From JAGNLV01 sp964612145 (GTDB lineage Bacteria > Zixibacteria > MSB-5A5 > GN15 > FEB-12): a stretch of DNA of 64,000 nucleotides. The number at the start of each line of letters is the position of its first letter. The stretch's first letter is position 1. The position numbers and the translations under genes are program-made. The notes under the pieces were generated by a model, which worked only from the letters and a program-made list of their open reading frames with translations, had not been told where the DNA came from and did no database searches. The stretch is from contig CAZTBP010000001.1 of assembly GCA_964612145.1 (NCBI GenBank), forward strand, positions 1 through 64,000, read 5' to 3'. Positions 1 to 6,953 of this stretch are shown here, one piece after another.

Positions 1-157
1 CCAGGCGGCCTGATTATGAAACAATTTGTCTCATTTCTATTGACACATTCCATCTAATACATAAGGAACACTCAGGCTTAAAGAGTCAGTAAGTCTGTTG
101 GACGGATCCAATATGCATCAGTGGAATAATAAAGCCATCGCAGTCGCTGCTGTCAAG

Positions 158-197
158 TTACAAAAGCCGAAAATTCCATTTGCGACTGACCGGCTTT
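158..197 (-). terminator. possible weak terminator after integrase
   Basis: Just downstream of the integrase stop, the minus strand can form a stem of AAAGCCG with CGGCTTT followed by a short T run. The loop is about 21 nt, long for an intrinsic terminator, so the call is weak. I see no gene in the rest of bases 1-215. Confidence 0.25.
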
Positions 198-215
198 CTA
201 TTCTGGTCCTGGCAC

Positions 216-1355
216 TTACACAGAATGATGAAATGGGCCAGCCTTCTCGATACTCTTCTTCAAATGCTCAGCTGTCTGATGAGTATATATGGCAGTAGTT
301 TCGAGTCCCTGATGACCCAGAATGGCAGCCACCGTGCCCGCATCCACGCCCTTCATCTGCATCAGGCTTGAAAACGTATGCCGTAGGTCGTGAACGCGGC
401 TAAAATCAAGGCTAGCCTTAGCCGACACTTTCAGAAGCGCTTTCCTAACATCATCTGTGCTCAATTGCTGGCCGGTGTGACTGAGAAAGACGTACTCTCC
501 CTCGGGCTCCAATCCCTTTAACATCGCAATGGAAGCTGAATTTAAGTAGAACGACCGCTCATAGCTTTTCGGCGTCCAGCCAGGTTTTGCCCGAACCTGA
601 ATCAAGCCTGTCTCAAGATCAACATCGTTCCAGGTCAAATTGCAGAGCTCGCCCGATCGTAAACCAGTATTCAGCAGAAACTGAAAGGCCAAGGCAAACA
701 CCTTCATTCGTGAATCACGAGAAGCAAGTTCATGAGCGGCCGACAGAAACTTCCGACTCTCCTCTTCTGACAAAATGCGGCCTTTCTTCTTCGACGTCAC
801 CCGCAACTTCTTCACCTTCTGCGTCGGCACTTTGACGATCCACTCCCGGTCGGCAGCCCACAGAAAAGCAGATCTCAATACCCCAACCTCATAGTTCACG
901 GTCTGCGGCTTTGGCAATTTCTTCTTTTTGTGCAGCCCATTCTTCCTACCTTCGGCTGCCACTTTCAACTCTACTGACTGAAGCCGTTTCTGCTGAAACT
1001 GCTCGATGTGTTCCTGCTTTACCTGAGAGAGATACCGGACAGTGGGAGCAAACATCGTCAAGTAAGCTATGAACACATTTATAGCCGATAAGTACCGTTT
1101 TACAGTATTGGGAGAGGTTCGCAATTCAACATACTTGATGTAGTCGCCAAAAAACTCATCAATTCGTTTCTCAACCGAAGAGATTCCGAGCTTCTCGACG
1201 CGCTGGACATCAGTCAGGCTATCAATTTCTCGCTTCAAATTGCGTGCATTATTAAGTGTGCCGGCCCGAAGCCACTTGCGCTTTCCTTCCCGGGAAACCA
1301 CGACATAGTAGACTTTTCTACCCGACTTGCCCTTCTTGAACTGAATAGAGGCCAT
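216..1355 (-). CDS. int: tyrosine recombinase / phage integrase
   Basis: Site-specific recombinase that would integrate the phage at the host tRNA-Ser locus. It has 379 residues, a normal length. An N-terminal arm-binding region (about 1-60) precedes a SAM-like core-binding domain (about 60-180) and a catalytic domain with Arg233 (GLRSGELC), His322 and Arg325 (VHDLRH), His348 (LGHQG) and nucleophile Tyr357 (AIYTH). ATG is preceded by GGAG at 6-nt spacing. A consensus-like promoter and the attP core lie directly upstream, so int is transcribed away from attP as in many temperate phages. No excisionase is adjacent; a candidate is at 58292-58558. Confidence 0.96.
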   Translation of the reverse strand: MASIQFKKGKSGRKVYYVVVSREGKRKWLRAGTLNNARNLKREIDSLTDVQRVEKLGISSVEKRIDEFFGDYIKYVELRTSPNTVKRYLSAINVFIAYLTMFAPTVRYLSQVKQEHIEQFQQKRLQSVELKVAAEGRKNGLHKKKKLPKPQTVNYEVGVLRSAFLWAADREWIVKVPTQKVKKLRVTSKKKGRILSEEESRKFLSAAHELASRDSRMKVFALAFQFLLNTGLRSGELCNLTWNDVDLETGLIQVRAKPGWTPKSYERSFYLNSASIAMLKGLEPEGEYVFLSHTGQQLSTDDVRKALLKVSAKASLDFSRVHDLRHTFSSLMQMKGVDAGTVAAILGHQGLETTAIYTHQTAEHLKKSIEKAGPFHHSV

Positions 1356-1393
1356 GATAAACTCCGCCGAAATCGGTTAGACACTCGTTAGAA

Positions 1394-1422
1394 ATTTAAG
1401 GCGGCGGAGAACTCGTTGTCAA
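1394..1422 (-). promoter_or_regulatory. integrase promoter
   Basis: On the minus strand TTGACA (1422-1417) and TTAAAT (1399-1394) are separated by exactly 17 nt, followed by about 40 nt to the int start. The repeated octamer CGGTTAGA at 1374-1381 and 1450-1457 flanks the area and could be integrase arm-type sites; that part is inference. Confidence 0.65.
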
Positions 1423-1468
1423 TAACTTATTGCAGTATAAGGGGAAATCCGGTTAGAAAAAGAAAAAG

Positions 1469-1526
1469 CGGAGAGACAGGGATTCGAACCCTGGATAGAG
1501 CCATTAGCCCTATAACGGATTAGCAA
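1469..1526 (-). other. attP core: 3' half of tRNA-Ser(GCT)
   Basis: Read on the minus strand, the segment gives an anticodon loop TTGCTAA (anticodon GCT), the 3' anticodon strand, a long variable arm with ATAG/CTAT pairing, a perfect T arm (CAGGG, TTCGAAT, CCCTG) and the 3' acceptor strand TCTCTCC plus G. No matching 5' half lies upstream: the bases before the loop cannot pair with the anticodon stem. A tRNA 3' half beside an integrase is the classic attachment core. Phage genes lie on both sides, which points to attP rather than attL or attR. The flanks (1356-1590) otherwise hold only the int promoter. Confidence 0.8.
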
Positions 1527-1590
1527 TAGGGGAAGAGAGACTGGACGATAAAGAGTTACGAGGAAAAGGCCACACTGACGTTAGTGGACC

Positions 1591-2091
1591 CTAAGAGTTG
1601 CCGTCCGAATAGGGTGTGATTCCGCGTTGGTGCAAGCCCTCCGCGACTTGCCATCCGCTGTTTGTGAGGGTAACACACATTTCAGAATATTCCAATAGTC
1701 CACGCCGTTCCAAATCGGCCCGGGCAAAGTTGACTCTATACTCATGAACCTGAAACAACCTCTTCAGGCGAGAAGCTACATTCATATATAAATCTGAGCC
1801 CGCTGAATTGATGATGAGATCAACGAGTAATTGTTTTTGCAGCCTCGATAACTCTTTTCTTTCCTTGCGTGAATTGGTGATCCAGAGGACAATCTGGACC
1901 CAGAACAGAGTGAACACAATCCCAACTGCCATCCACGTAAGTCTCTCTTGCCATACTTGCGGAAGATTCAACCAATTGGCTGTCGCCCACCCAGCTATTG
2001 CGACTAACATCGGTAACAAAATAACTTGCCACGTCACACCCATTGCGAGTGAAACGACACTATTGATCAGCCTGTCTTTCCATGAAGTCAA
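1591..2091 (-). CDS. two-TM membrane protein with C-terminal wHTH-like tail
   Basis: Unrecognised 166-residue protein. Two hydrophobic segments (about 12-42 and 50-72) are followed by a charged linker (SRKERKELSRLQKQ) and a soluble C-terminal region. The phrase RADLERRGLLEYSE followed by VTLTNSGWQVAEGL resembles the recognition-helix-plus-wing layout of winged-helix proteins ending in a turn like TxxG; this is a weak impression. The start is TTG, overlapping the TGA of the upstream methyltransferase-nuclease gene (TTGA), so the two are probably translationally coupled. That pairing suggests an accessory or defence role. It could act at the membrane in exclusion; there is no direct evidence. 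Confidence 0.7.
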   Translation of the reverse strand: MTSWKDRLINSVVSLAMGVTWQVILLPMLVAIAGWATANWLNLPQVWQERLTWMAVGIVFTLFWVQIVLWITNSRKERKELSRLQKQLLVDLIINSAGSDLYMNVASRLKRLFQVHEYRVNFARADLERRGLLEYSEMCVTLTNSGWQVAEGLHQRGITPYSDGNS

Positions 2092-3707
2092 AACAACTCC
2101 CGCTGATCTTTCTTCCTGACCACTTGCTGAGCCTTTTTCAGTGTCCCCTTGGTGTCGGGCAGGTCCGGCAGCTTACCGGCAAAGAGGTCGTCGATCGTAA
2201 TGATCTGCAACACGGGAAACTTCCGATCGCTGCCGGGAAGTGTCCACTTACCGAGCGTGGTTGCGTCACGCTTCATACCCGCCGTCGGGGCATTCATCGC
2301 AATCAGTACGCCCAGCGGCGACCCTTCACGCTCCATTACCGCCGACAACGCCCGGACGTCCTTTGGCTGGTACTTCCCGCCCTTTACCTCAATGATCACC
2401 TTGTGATACTTCTTTTTATAATCCTGGAAGTAGAGAAACCCGTCGATTCCTGTATCGCCGCCGCCGCTGCTCTTGTACGGCTGGCCGCCGAGAAACGATA
2501 CTGCCCAGCTCTCAAACTGGAACGGCGACTGGTTAAAGAGCGCTTTGGCGTCCTCCTGAGAAGTCGGCTCACCGAATACCTCAAAATCCGCGTCGGGAAA
2601 ATGTTCGAGGATCCGCTTTTTGATCAGCGCGACGGCGAGGAACGTGATATCAATTCCAATCCACTTACGGTGCAGCTTCTCGGCCGCGGCGATCGTGGTA
2701 CCGCAACCACAGAAGGGGTCGAGGACGACATCGCCTTCCGCTGACGAGGCTGAGATTATTCGTTCGAGTAGTGAAAGAGGCTTTTGTGTAGGATAGCCGA
2801 GCGTCTCCGAGTGTGACCCATGCAGGTGCTCGATATCGTCCCAGATGTCAGTAACTATTGAACCTTCCATTTCGTCGAGATATCTCTTGAACCGGGCTAC
2901 TCCGCTTTTCTCCGGTATAACAAGACGACCCTCTTTCCAAGCCTTCATCATCCGCTCTTTAGTCCAACGCCAAACGCGCACAGTGCCGCTGCCTGGTGGA
3001 AATTCATAAGTGAGATTCGGTCGATTCTTGTTTGGATTAGTCACATCCGCAAGTGTGTACCTTCGCCCCGTGCCCTCTTCAATATATCGGTAAAATTTGT
3101 CTACGTAGGTTTGATCGTAGGGCCTGAATTGTGTCTCGAAAGCGTTATCTTTGGATCTCGAGTAGAATAGGATTACGTCATGGGAGCTCGGGTATCTGGT
3201 GTAGGCATGCCCTTTCGGCTGAGATCGTTTCCAAATGATCTCATTCTTGAAAAGCTTGATCCCAAATACCTGATCCAGCAATATCTTCAAATAGTGGCTT
3301 GCCGTCGGATCGCAGTGAAGAAACAGACTTCCAGTGGGCTTTAGCACCCGGTGCAACTCAAACATCCGAATCGCCATCATAGTGATATAGGCCATCATGT
3401 CAGTCGGGCCCATGAATTCTCGGAAGGCCCGCATCATTTCCTTGAGTTCGACCGGATAGTCGTCGCTCAGGATTTCGTCGTAGGCCGCCTGTGCCTCGTC
3501 TGTCCAGTGCCAGCTATCCTCAAACGCCTGAATCTGTGAGGCGGCCTTCTTCCCCGTCTTGTCCTGGAAAATGACGTTGTAGGCGCGATTGGAATTGAAT
3601 GGGGGGTCGAGATAGACGAGGTCAACCGATTGATCCGGTATTTGATCCCGTAAGATTCTCAGGTTGTCGCCGAAAAACAGCGTGTTGCTCGTGAGCTCTT
3701 TGGGCAA
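2088..3707 (-). CDS. DNA N4/N6 methyltransferase fused to PD-(D/E)XK nuclease
   Basis: 539-residue apparently single-chain modification-restriction enzyme. The N-terminal part is a beta-class aminomethyltransferase: catalytic DPPF at about residues 34-37, and a SAM-binding DPFCGCGTT followed by IGIDI near residues 330-350. The C-terminal 140 residues carry GIDGFLYF and then VIIEVKGG, the Asp and Glu-x-Lys of a PD-(D/E)XK (Mrr-like) nuclease. Translation appears to start at TTG (3707) with GGAGG 8 nt upstream. It sits beside attP with the coupled membrane gene, a typical place for cargo that protects the lysogen. Without a separate specificity subunit, recognition must lie in the region between the two methylase motifs. 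Confidence 0.85.
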   Translation of the reverse strand: MPKELTSNTLFFGDNLRILRDQIPDQSVDLVYLDPPFNSNRAYNVIFQDKTGKKAASQIQAFEDSWHWTDEAQAAYDEILSDDYPVELKEMMRAFREFMGPTDMMAYITMMAIRMFELHRVLKPTGSLFLHCDPTASHYLKILLDQVFGIKLFKNEIIWKRSQPKGHAYTRYPSSHDVILFYSRSKDNAFETQFRPYDQTYVDKFYRYIEEGTGRRYTLADVTNPNKNRPNLTYEFPPGSGTVRVWRWTKERMMKAWKEGRLVIPEKSGVARFKRYLDEMEGSIVTDIWDDIEHLHGSHSETLGYPTQKPLSLLERIISASSAEGDVVLDPFCGCGTTIAAAEKLHRKWIGIDITFLAVALIKKRILEHFPDADFEVFGEPTSQEDAKALFNQSPFQFESWAVSFLGGQPYKSSGGGDTGIDGFLYFQDYKKKYHKVIIEVKGGKYQPKDVRALSAVMEREGSPLGVLIAMNAPTAGMKRDATTLGKWTLPGSDRKFPVLQIITIDDLFAGKLPDLPDTKGTLKKAQQVVRKKDQRELF

Positions 3708-3820
3708 AGCACAGACCTCCGGATGACTAAGCTAACTTCGATCGGCTCATATATGGCGAATTATGCGGATGCACGCAACAATGAATTGACAGCCACTCGG
3801 GCCTCACCCGTAGGGCCTTA

Positions 3821-3856
3821 AACAAAAAGACCGAGAGGATGTTGATCCTCTCGGTC
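3821..3856 (-). terminator. strong intrinsic terminator
   Basis: A perfect 12-bp stem (GACCGAGAGGAT with ATCCTCTCGGTC, 4-nt loop) is followed on the minus strand by TTTTTGTTT. It would stop leftward late transcription before the methyltransferase gene. Confidence 0.9.
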
Positions 3857-3865
3857 TGTAACTTA

Positions 3866-3929
3866 GCGTGGCACTCTTTGCTCCGCTAACTGAGATTACG
3901 GGCTAAAGTTAGCTCCGAACTGCTAACTT
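3866..3929. repeat. decayed tRNA-like copy with GCTAACTT inverted repeats
   Basis: Two stretches resemble parts of the tRNA at 3992. GCTAACTGAGATTACGGGCT matches its anticodon-to-T-arm segment with a small deletion, and GCTCCGAACTGCTAAC matches its anticodon arm. A perfect 8-bp inverted repeat AAGTTAGC/GCTAACTT spans 3906-3929, and the same octamer recurs at about 3730. This may be the remains of a duplicated tRNA, or a binding site built from the same bases. Confidence 0.4.
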
Positions 3930-3944
3930 CAATTAAATAACAGG

Positions 3945-3973
3945 TTGCCCGTCTGTCAAGAAAAATCTATATT
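3945..3973 (+). promoter_or_regulatory. promoter of the tRNA gene
   Basis: TTGCCC (3945-3950) and TATATT (3968-3973) are 17 nt apart, and the tRNA begins 18 nt after the -10. It is on the strand opposite to the late operon, giving independent transcription. Confidence 0.55.
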
Positions 3974-3991
3974 CTGATTGCAAGTGAAAGT

Positions 3992-4065
3992 GGGGGAGTA
4001 GCATAATTGGACAATGCTCTGAACTGCTAATTCTGAGATTGCGGGCTCGAGTCCCGCCTCCCCCA
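3992..4065 (+). tRNA. tRNA with GCT anticodon, short variable loop
   Basis: A 74-nt cloverleaf: acceptor GGGGGAG/CTCCCCC, D stem GCAT/ATGC, anticodon stem CTGAA/TTCTG (one T-T mismatch), loop CTGCTAA with anticodon GCT (4026-4028), 5-nt variable region, T stem GCGGG/CCCGC with loop CTCGAGT, discriminator A. CCA is not encoded. GCT would read serine AGC/AGU codons, yet bacterial tRNA-Ser normally has a long variable arm, as the attP fragment does. Charging identity is therefore uncertain. Confidence 0.8.
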
Positions 4066-4155
4066 TCTTCACTACTTTAACAATCGGCATCCATCCGAGT
4101 TTCTTTAGACTGTATTTTTCCTATAAAACATGACAACTTAAGAGGTTGCGAGGAT

Positions 4156-4353
4156 ATGGCGAAGGGATACAAGGTTACTTTTGCAGACGGCTACCCGCAT
4201 CAGGGGCATCAGGTGCTGCATTTCAGGCTCGGCCTTCAAACACTGGATTGCGAGGAGCTTAATCACGTCAAGATACCGTATGAGGAACACGCGGCCAGCG
4301 CGCTGCTGGAGGCATATAAAGACGACAAGGTCAAGGCGATTGAGCCGTATTAG
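4156..4353 (+). CDS. small protein downstream of tRNA
   Basis: 65 residues, unrecognised, one of the few plus-strand genes. The composition is that of a soluble protein, with two His-rich turns (YPHQGHQVLHF) and a C-terminal helix rich in Lys/Asp/Glu. A GAGGT and a GCGAGGAT stretch precede ATG and could serve as ribosome binding sites; a TATAAA at 4122-4127 may be a -10. It shares the plus-strand island with the tRNA and faces the end of the late operon, with about 40 nt between the convergent 3' ends. No function proposed. Confidence 0.6.
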   Translation: MAKGYKVTFADGYPHQGHQVLHFRLGLQTLDCEELNHVKIPYEEHAASALLEAYKDDKVKAIEPY

Positions 4354-4396
4354 TCTCGGCAGTATTGAAAATTTGCAGATTCTGGAATTTGTGTAT

Positions 4397-5200
4397 TCAC
4401 TTCACCCAGTTATTCCGGTACGCCAGCCTGAGGAATTCCAGAGGCTCGGTCCAAGGTGAGGTTTTGTCCCCGAAGTCCCAGCGGCTCCGATTGATTCGTT
4501 CATCAAACATCTGCTCCGGATGGTCGACCTCCGATCGCTCAAGCCGCTTTCTGAATCCGACTTCGTATGCGATCCATTCGTCAGACATCATGTCGACCCA
4601 GTGATAGAAGTCGATATTCCACCCAACGGGCAGCTTTGCCAGTCCCGTCACGCCCCGATCATCGAGATACAACCGCCCCCGACGCCATGGCAATTCTGAC
4701 CACTGCTGGGCCAGTGTGAGCCCATGCCCTTTCGGCTGACTGGCAATCCAGAACCGTTCACCGTCCAGTCGCTCCGGCCGTTCGTACACTCTAAACTGGT
4801 GATGGAAGCGAGTTATCACCCACCTTGGAAGCAGTAGACCGTTGTCGAGCTCCTCATAGATGATCTCAAAGCATTCCGAGTCGTCCCTATGACTGTCGGC
4901 CCTGCGCACGGCCTCAATCGGGTGGTCCGACCAATCTTCGTCGTGGACTGATATCCCGCGGACCACGACGATCTTGATCAGCACGTCGCGCGGCGTCCGG
5001 TTCTGGACGGCCGGGTCCGGATGCAGACCGGTCTCAGTATAGGCCGAAACCGGCAGAGTCGCGCGATCGCACCCCGGCACCAATCCCGGCAATGTTGCCA
5101 GCCGGTCTTTTGGACCACGCCAGCCCTGCGCGTAAACAGGGAGCACGCCGGGCCGGGCAAACAGCTCGGCGCGCTCATTTTTCTTCAGCGGCTCAAGCAT
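4397..5200 (-). CDS. hypothetical protein at the end of the late operon
   Basis: 267 residues, soluble, Trp/Arg-rich, no recognised domain. The N-terminal half contains DVLIKIVVVRGISVHDEDW and the C-terminal half WNIDFYHWVDMMSDEWIAYE. It is the last gene of the leftward late operon and overlaps the preceding small gene by one base, so it is co-translated with it. Its position after the lysis genes suggests an accessory late function. Confidence 0.75.
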   Translation of the reverse strand: MLEPLKKNERAELFARPGVLPVYAQGWRGPKDRLATLPGLVPGCDRATLPVSAYTETGLHPDPAVQNRTPRDVLIKIVVVRGISVHDEDWSDHPIEAVRRADSHRDDSECFEIIYEELDNGLLLPRWVITRFHHQFRVYERPERLDGERFWIASQPKGHGLTLAQQWSELPWRRGRLYLDDRGVTGLAKLPVGWNIDFYHWVDMMSDEWIAYEVGFRKRLERSEVDHPEQMFDERINRSRWDFGDKTSPWTEPLEFLRLAYRNNWVK

Positions 5201-5427
5201 CAGATCACATCGATCGCGGTGATTCCGAATCGGCCCATGTCAAGCATCGTGAAACATTTTCCGGTCGACTCCTTGAGAATCTCGGTCGTCACGACATACT
5301 GATGACCCGTCACTGAAAGATCCTTGGCGAACTCCTGGGCTTTGTGTTCGTGTTTGATGAGACGCTGTGTGACTTTTCCCGTTTCGTCCTTGACGACGAA
5401 CGTGTTGGTCTGAGTGATTGGGAACAT
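5200..5427 (-). CDS. small late protein
   Basis: 75 residues, unrecognised. An upstream in-frame start exists at 5439, but ATG at 5427 has GGAGGTAATC directly before it, so I chose that. The sequence alternates beta-type strands with a charged helix (LIKHEHKAQEFAKDL). It is co-translated with the next gene through a one-base overlap. No homologue recognised. Confidence 0.7.
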   Translation of the reverse strand: MFPITQTNTFVVKDETGKVTQRLIKHEHKAQEFAKDLSVTGHQYVVTTEILKESTGKCFTMLDMGRFGITAIDVI

Positions 5428-5496
5428 GATTACCTCCATGTAATCGATTTGCTGCTATACACTGGACTGCCCCTGTACTGGCCGCAACTCAACCGA

Positions 5497-6438
5497 TCAG
5501 AACCAGGTACACAGAGTCAGTCGCGTGTGATAGATTTTGTCACGATCGACAACTACCGGTACTTCAGCCCCCTGGACGGTCAGGACATCGGTCGACTCGC
5601 TGAATATGATATCGCAGCCGAATTTCAGCGTGATGTCGTCATACTCCCCGCCCAGCTCGAGCCCGACAGCGCCGAACGTCTTGCTGCCGGCCGACATGAC
5701 CGTATAAGTCGCCCCACCAAGGCCGAAATAAACGCGCCACTCATAACCGTCGTACCGTAGACTGTCGGGAGCCTCCGGATCGATCACAACGCGCTGTTCG
5801 GACCAAAAGGTCTTTTCGTTCATTAGAGCCAGACGTGCCAGGTAGGCGACATTCTCGATGTGACCGTAGGCTGTAGTGTCCGGCATGAGTACCGTCGGGG
5901 TCGTCACAAGTCGATAACCGGATTCCTGTTTAGCGACGATCGGCGCAGTGAAGCCCAGTGATGTCACACTGACCGGCTTGGCGCCGTCAGTGGCCAGCCA
6001 GCCGTAACCGATCGAGCCGACCGCCTCGAAGCCCTGAGCATGACCGGTACCGACCAGTGCTACCGGCAAAAGAAACAGTAACAAGATACTTTGCGCGAAT
6101 GATGACTTCGGTTGTCCGCTGCTGACTTTCTTTTTGGCCCACTTCGCTCCCCGGTGTACCAGGTGGCCACCGGTGAAGGTCAGTGACCCCAGCAGCACTC
6201 TGGATTGCGGATCCGTTTCCGGAGCGAGCCATCCGCAAAGGGCGTACACAGCGCCGATGTTCAGCAGTACGCTGGCCGGCGTCGCCGGGAACTCACCCTC
6301 CTCTTTAGACATGACTGAAGCCCAGAGTTTTTTGAGCCCGGCGATCACCATCGGCCCGAAGACCGCCACGATCAACGCCGCAAGCGTCAAGACCGCCTGA
6401 TGCTGGGTTGGCAGGTTAATGAATGCTGTCGAATCCAT
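5497..6438 (-). CDS. holin-like protein fused to exported beta-rich domain
   Basis: 313 residues with two dissimilar halves. Residues 1-105 have two membrane segments (about 13-36 and 56-72) separated by a basic cytoplasmic-type loop, as in small holins. Then comes a second export-like segment (about 113-135, SILLLFLLPVALVG, ending AHAQ like a signal peptidase I site). The remaining 180 residues are rich in alternating hydrophobic strands and end in LTLCTWF, a C-terminal Phe typical of outer-membrane beta-barrels. ATG is preceded by AGGAGG. It lies directly after the peptidase gene, so it is probably part of the lysis cassette. A frame or assembly fusion of two genes is possible, but the frame is open throughout. 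Confidence 0.75.
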   Translation of the reverse strand: MDSTAFINLPTQHQAVLTLAALIVAVFGPMVIAGLKKLWASVMSKEEGEFPATPASVLLNIGAVYALCGWLAPETDPQSRVLLGSLTFTGGHLVHRGAKWAKKKVSSGQPKSSFAQSILLLFLLPVALVGTGHAQGFEAVGSIGYGWLATDGAKPVSVTSLGFTAPIVAKQESGYRLVTTPTVLMPDTTAYGHIENVAYLARLALMNEKTFWSEQRVVIDPEAPDSLRYDGYEWRVYFGLGGATYTVMSAGSKTFGAVGLELGGEYDDITLKFGCDIIFSESTDVLTVQGAEVPVVVDRDKIYHTRLTLCTWF

Positions 6439-6450
6439 GACAAAATCCTC

Positions 6451-6951
6451 CTATCGTGTTTGCGCCTTGGCAAACTGTATCGCCTGTTCGAGATAGTCGA
6501 AATGCGTATAGCGCCCGTCCAGCCGTACCCAGAACAGCGCCTTGTTGAACTTCTTGATCCAGTTATCCGGGGCGAGATCCATGTGAATGAAGCCGTTTTG
6601 CGGATACAACCCGACGCGCCTGAAGTGTCGCACTCCGGCCCGGGCCGCTTCAATCTGGGCATCGAGCTTCCCGACTGCCGTATCCCAGGCGATAGCGTAC
6701 CGGTGCGGTGACATTTCGTTCCCCTCAATCGCCGCTTGTCGATATCCACTGAGAATGTAGCCGACTTTCCACCTGGGCCCCTGCTCAAATCGCGTGCCGC
6801 CGGCATACGGATCAATCCGGAGATCCTGGCACCACAGCAGGTAATTCGTGTGCATCAAGTAATGCGATTCATACGGTGTGATCAGGTCAGGATCGCCCCG
6901 CTGCGGCAGTCCGAGAGCACCCAGATTCGGTATGATCAGGTTGGATTCCAT
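6451..6951 (-). CDS. endolysin, M15-type D-Ala-D-Ala peptidase
   Basis: 166 residues, no signal peptide. The family's zinc-binding pattern is present: SGYRQAA then SPHRYAIAWD (His and Asp of SxHxxGxAxD; Gly is replaced by Ala) and a terminal FIHMDL (HxD). M15 peptidases cleave peptide crosslinks in peptidoglycan, here for lysis at the end of the cycle. Without its own export signal it would need the neighbouring holin-like protein to reach the wall. It starts 2 nt after the tail-fibre gene. Confidence 0.85.
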   Translation of the reverse strand: MESNLIIPNLGALGLPQRGDPDLITPYESHYLMHTNYLLWCQDLRIDPYAGGTRFEQGPRWKVGYILSGYRQAAIEGNEMSPHRYAIAWDTAVGKLDAQIEAARAGVRHFRRVGLYPQNGFIHMDLAPDNWIKKFNKALFWVRLDGRYTHFDYLEQAIQFAKAQTR

Positions 6952-6953
6952 GT

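Noticed and set aside
1..4400. Prophage boundary with host genes at 1591-3707
   Set aside because: Possible in principle, but the integrase lies on the opposite side of the tRNA fragment from the structural genes and no second att copy or chromosomal gene is seen; the attP reading is simpler.
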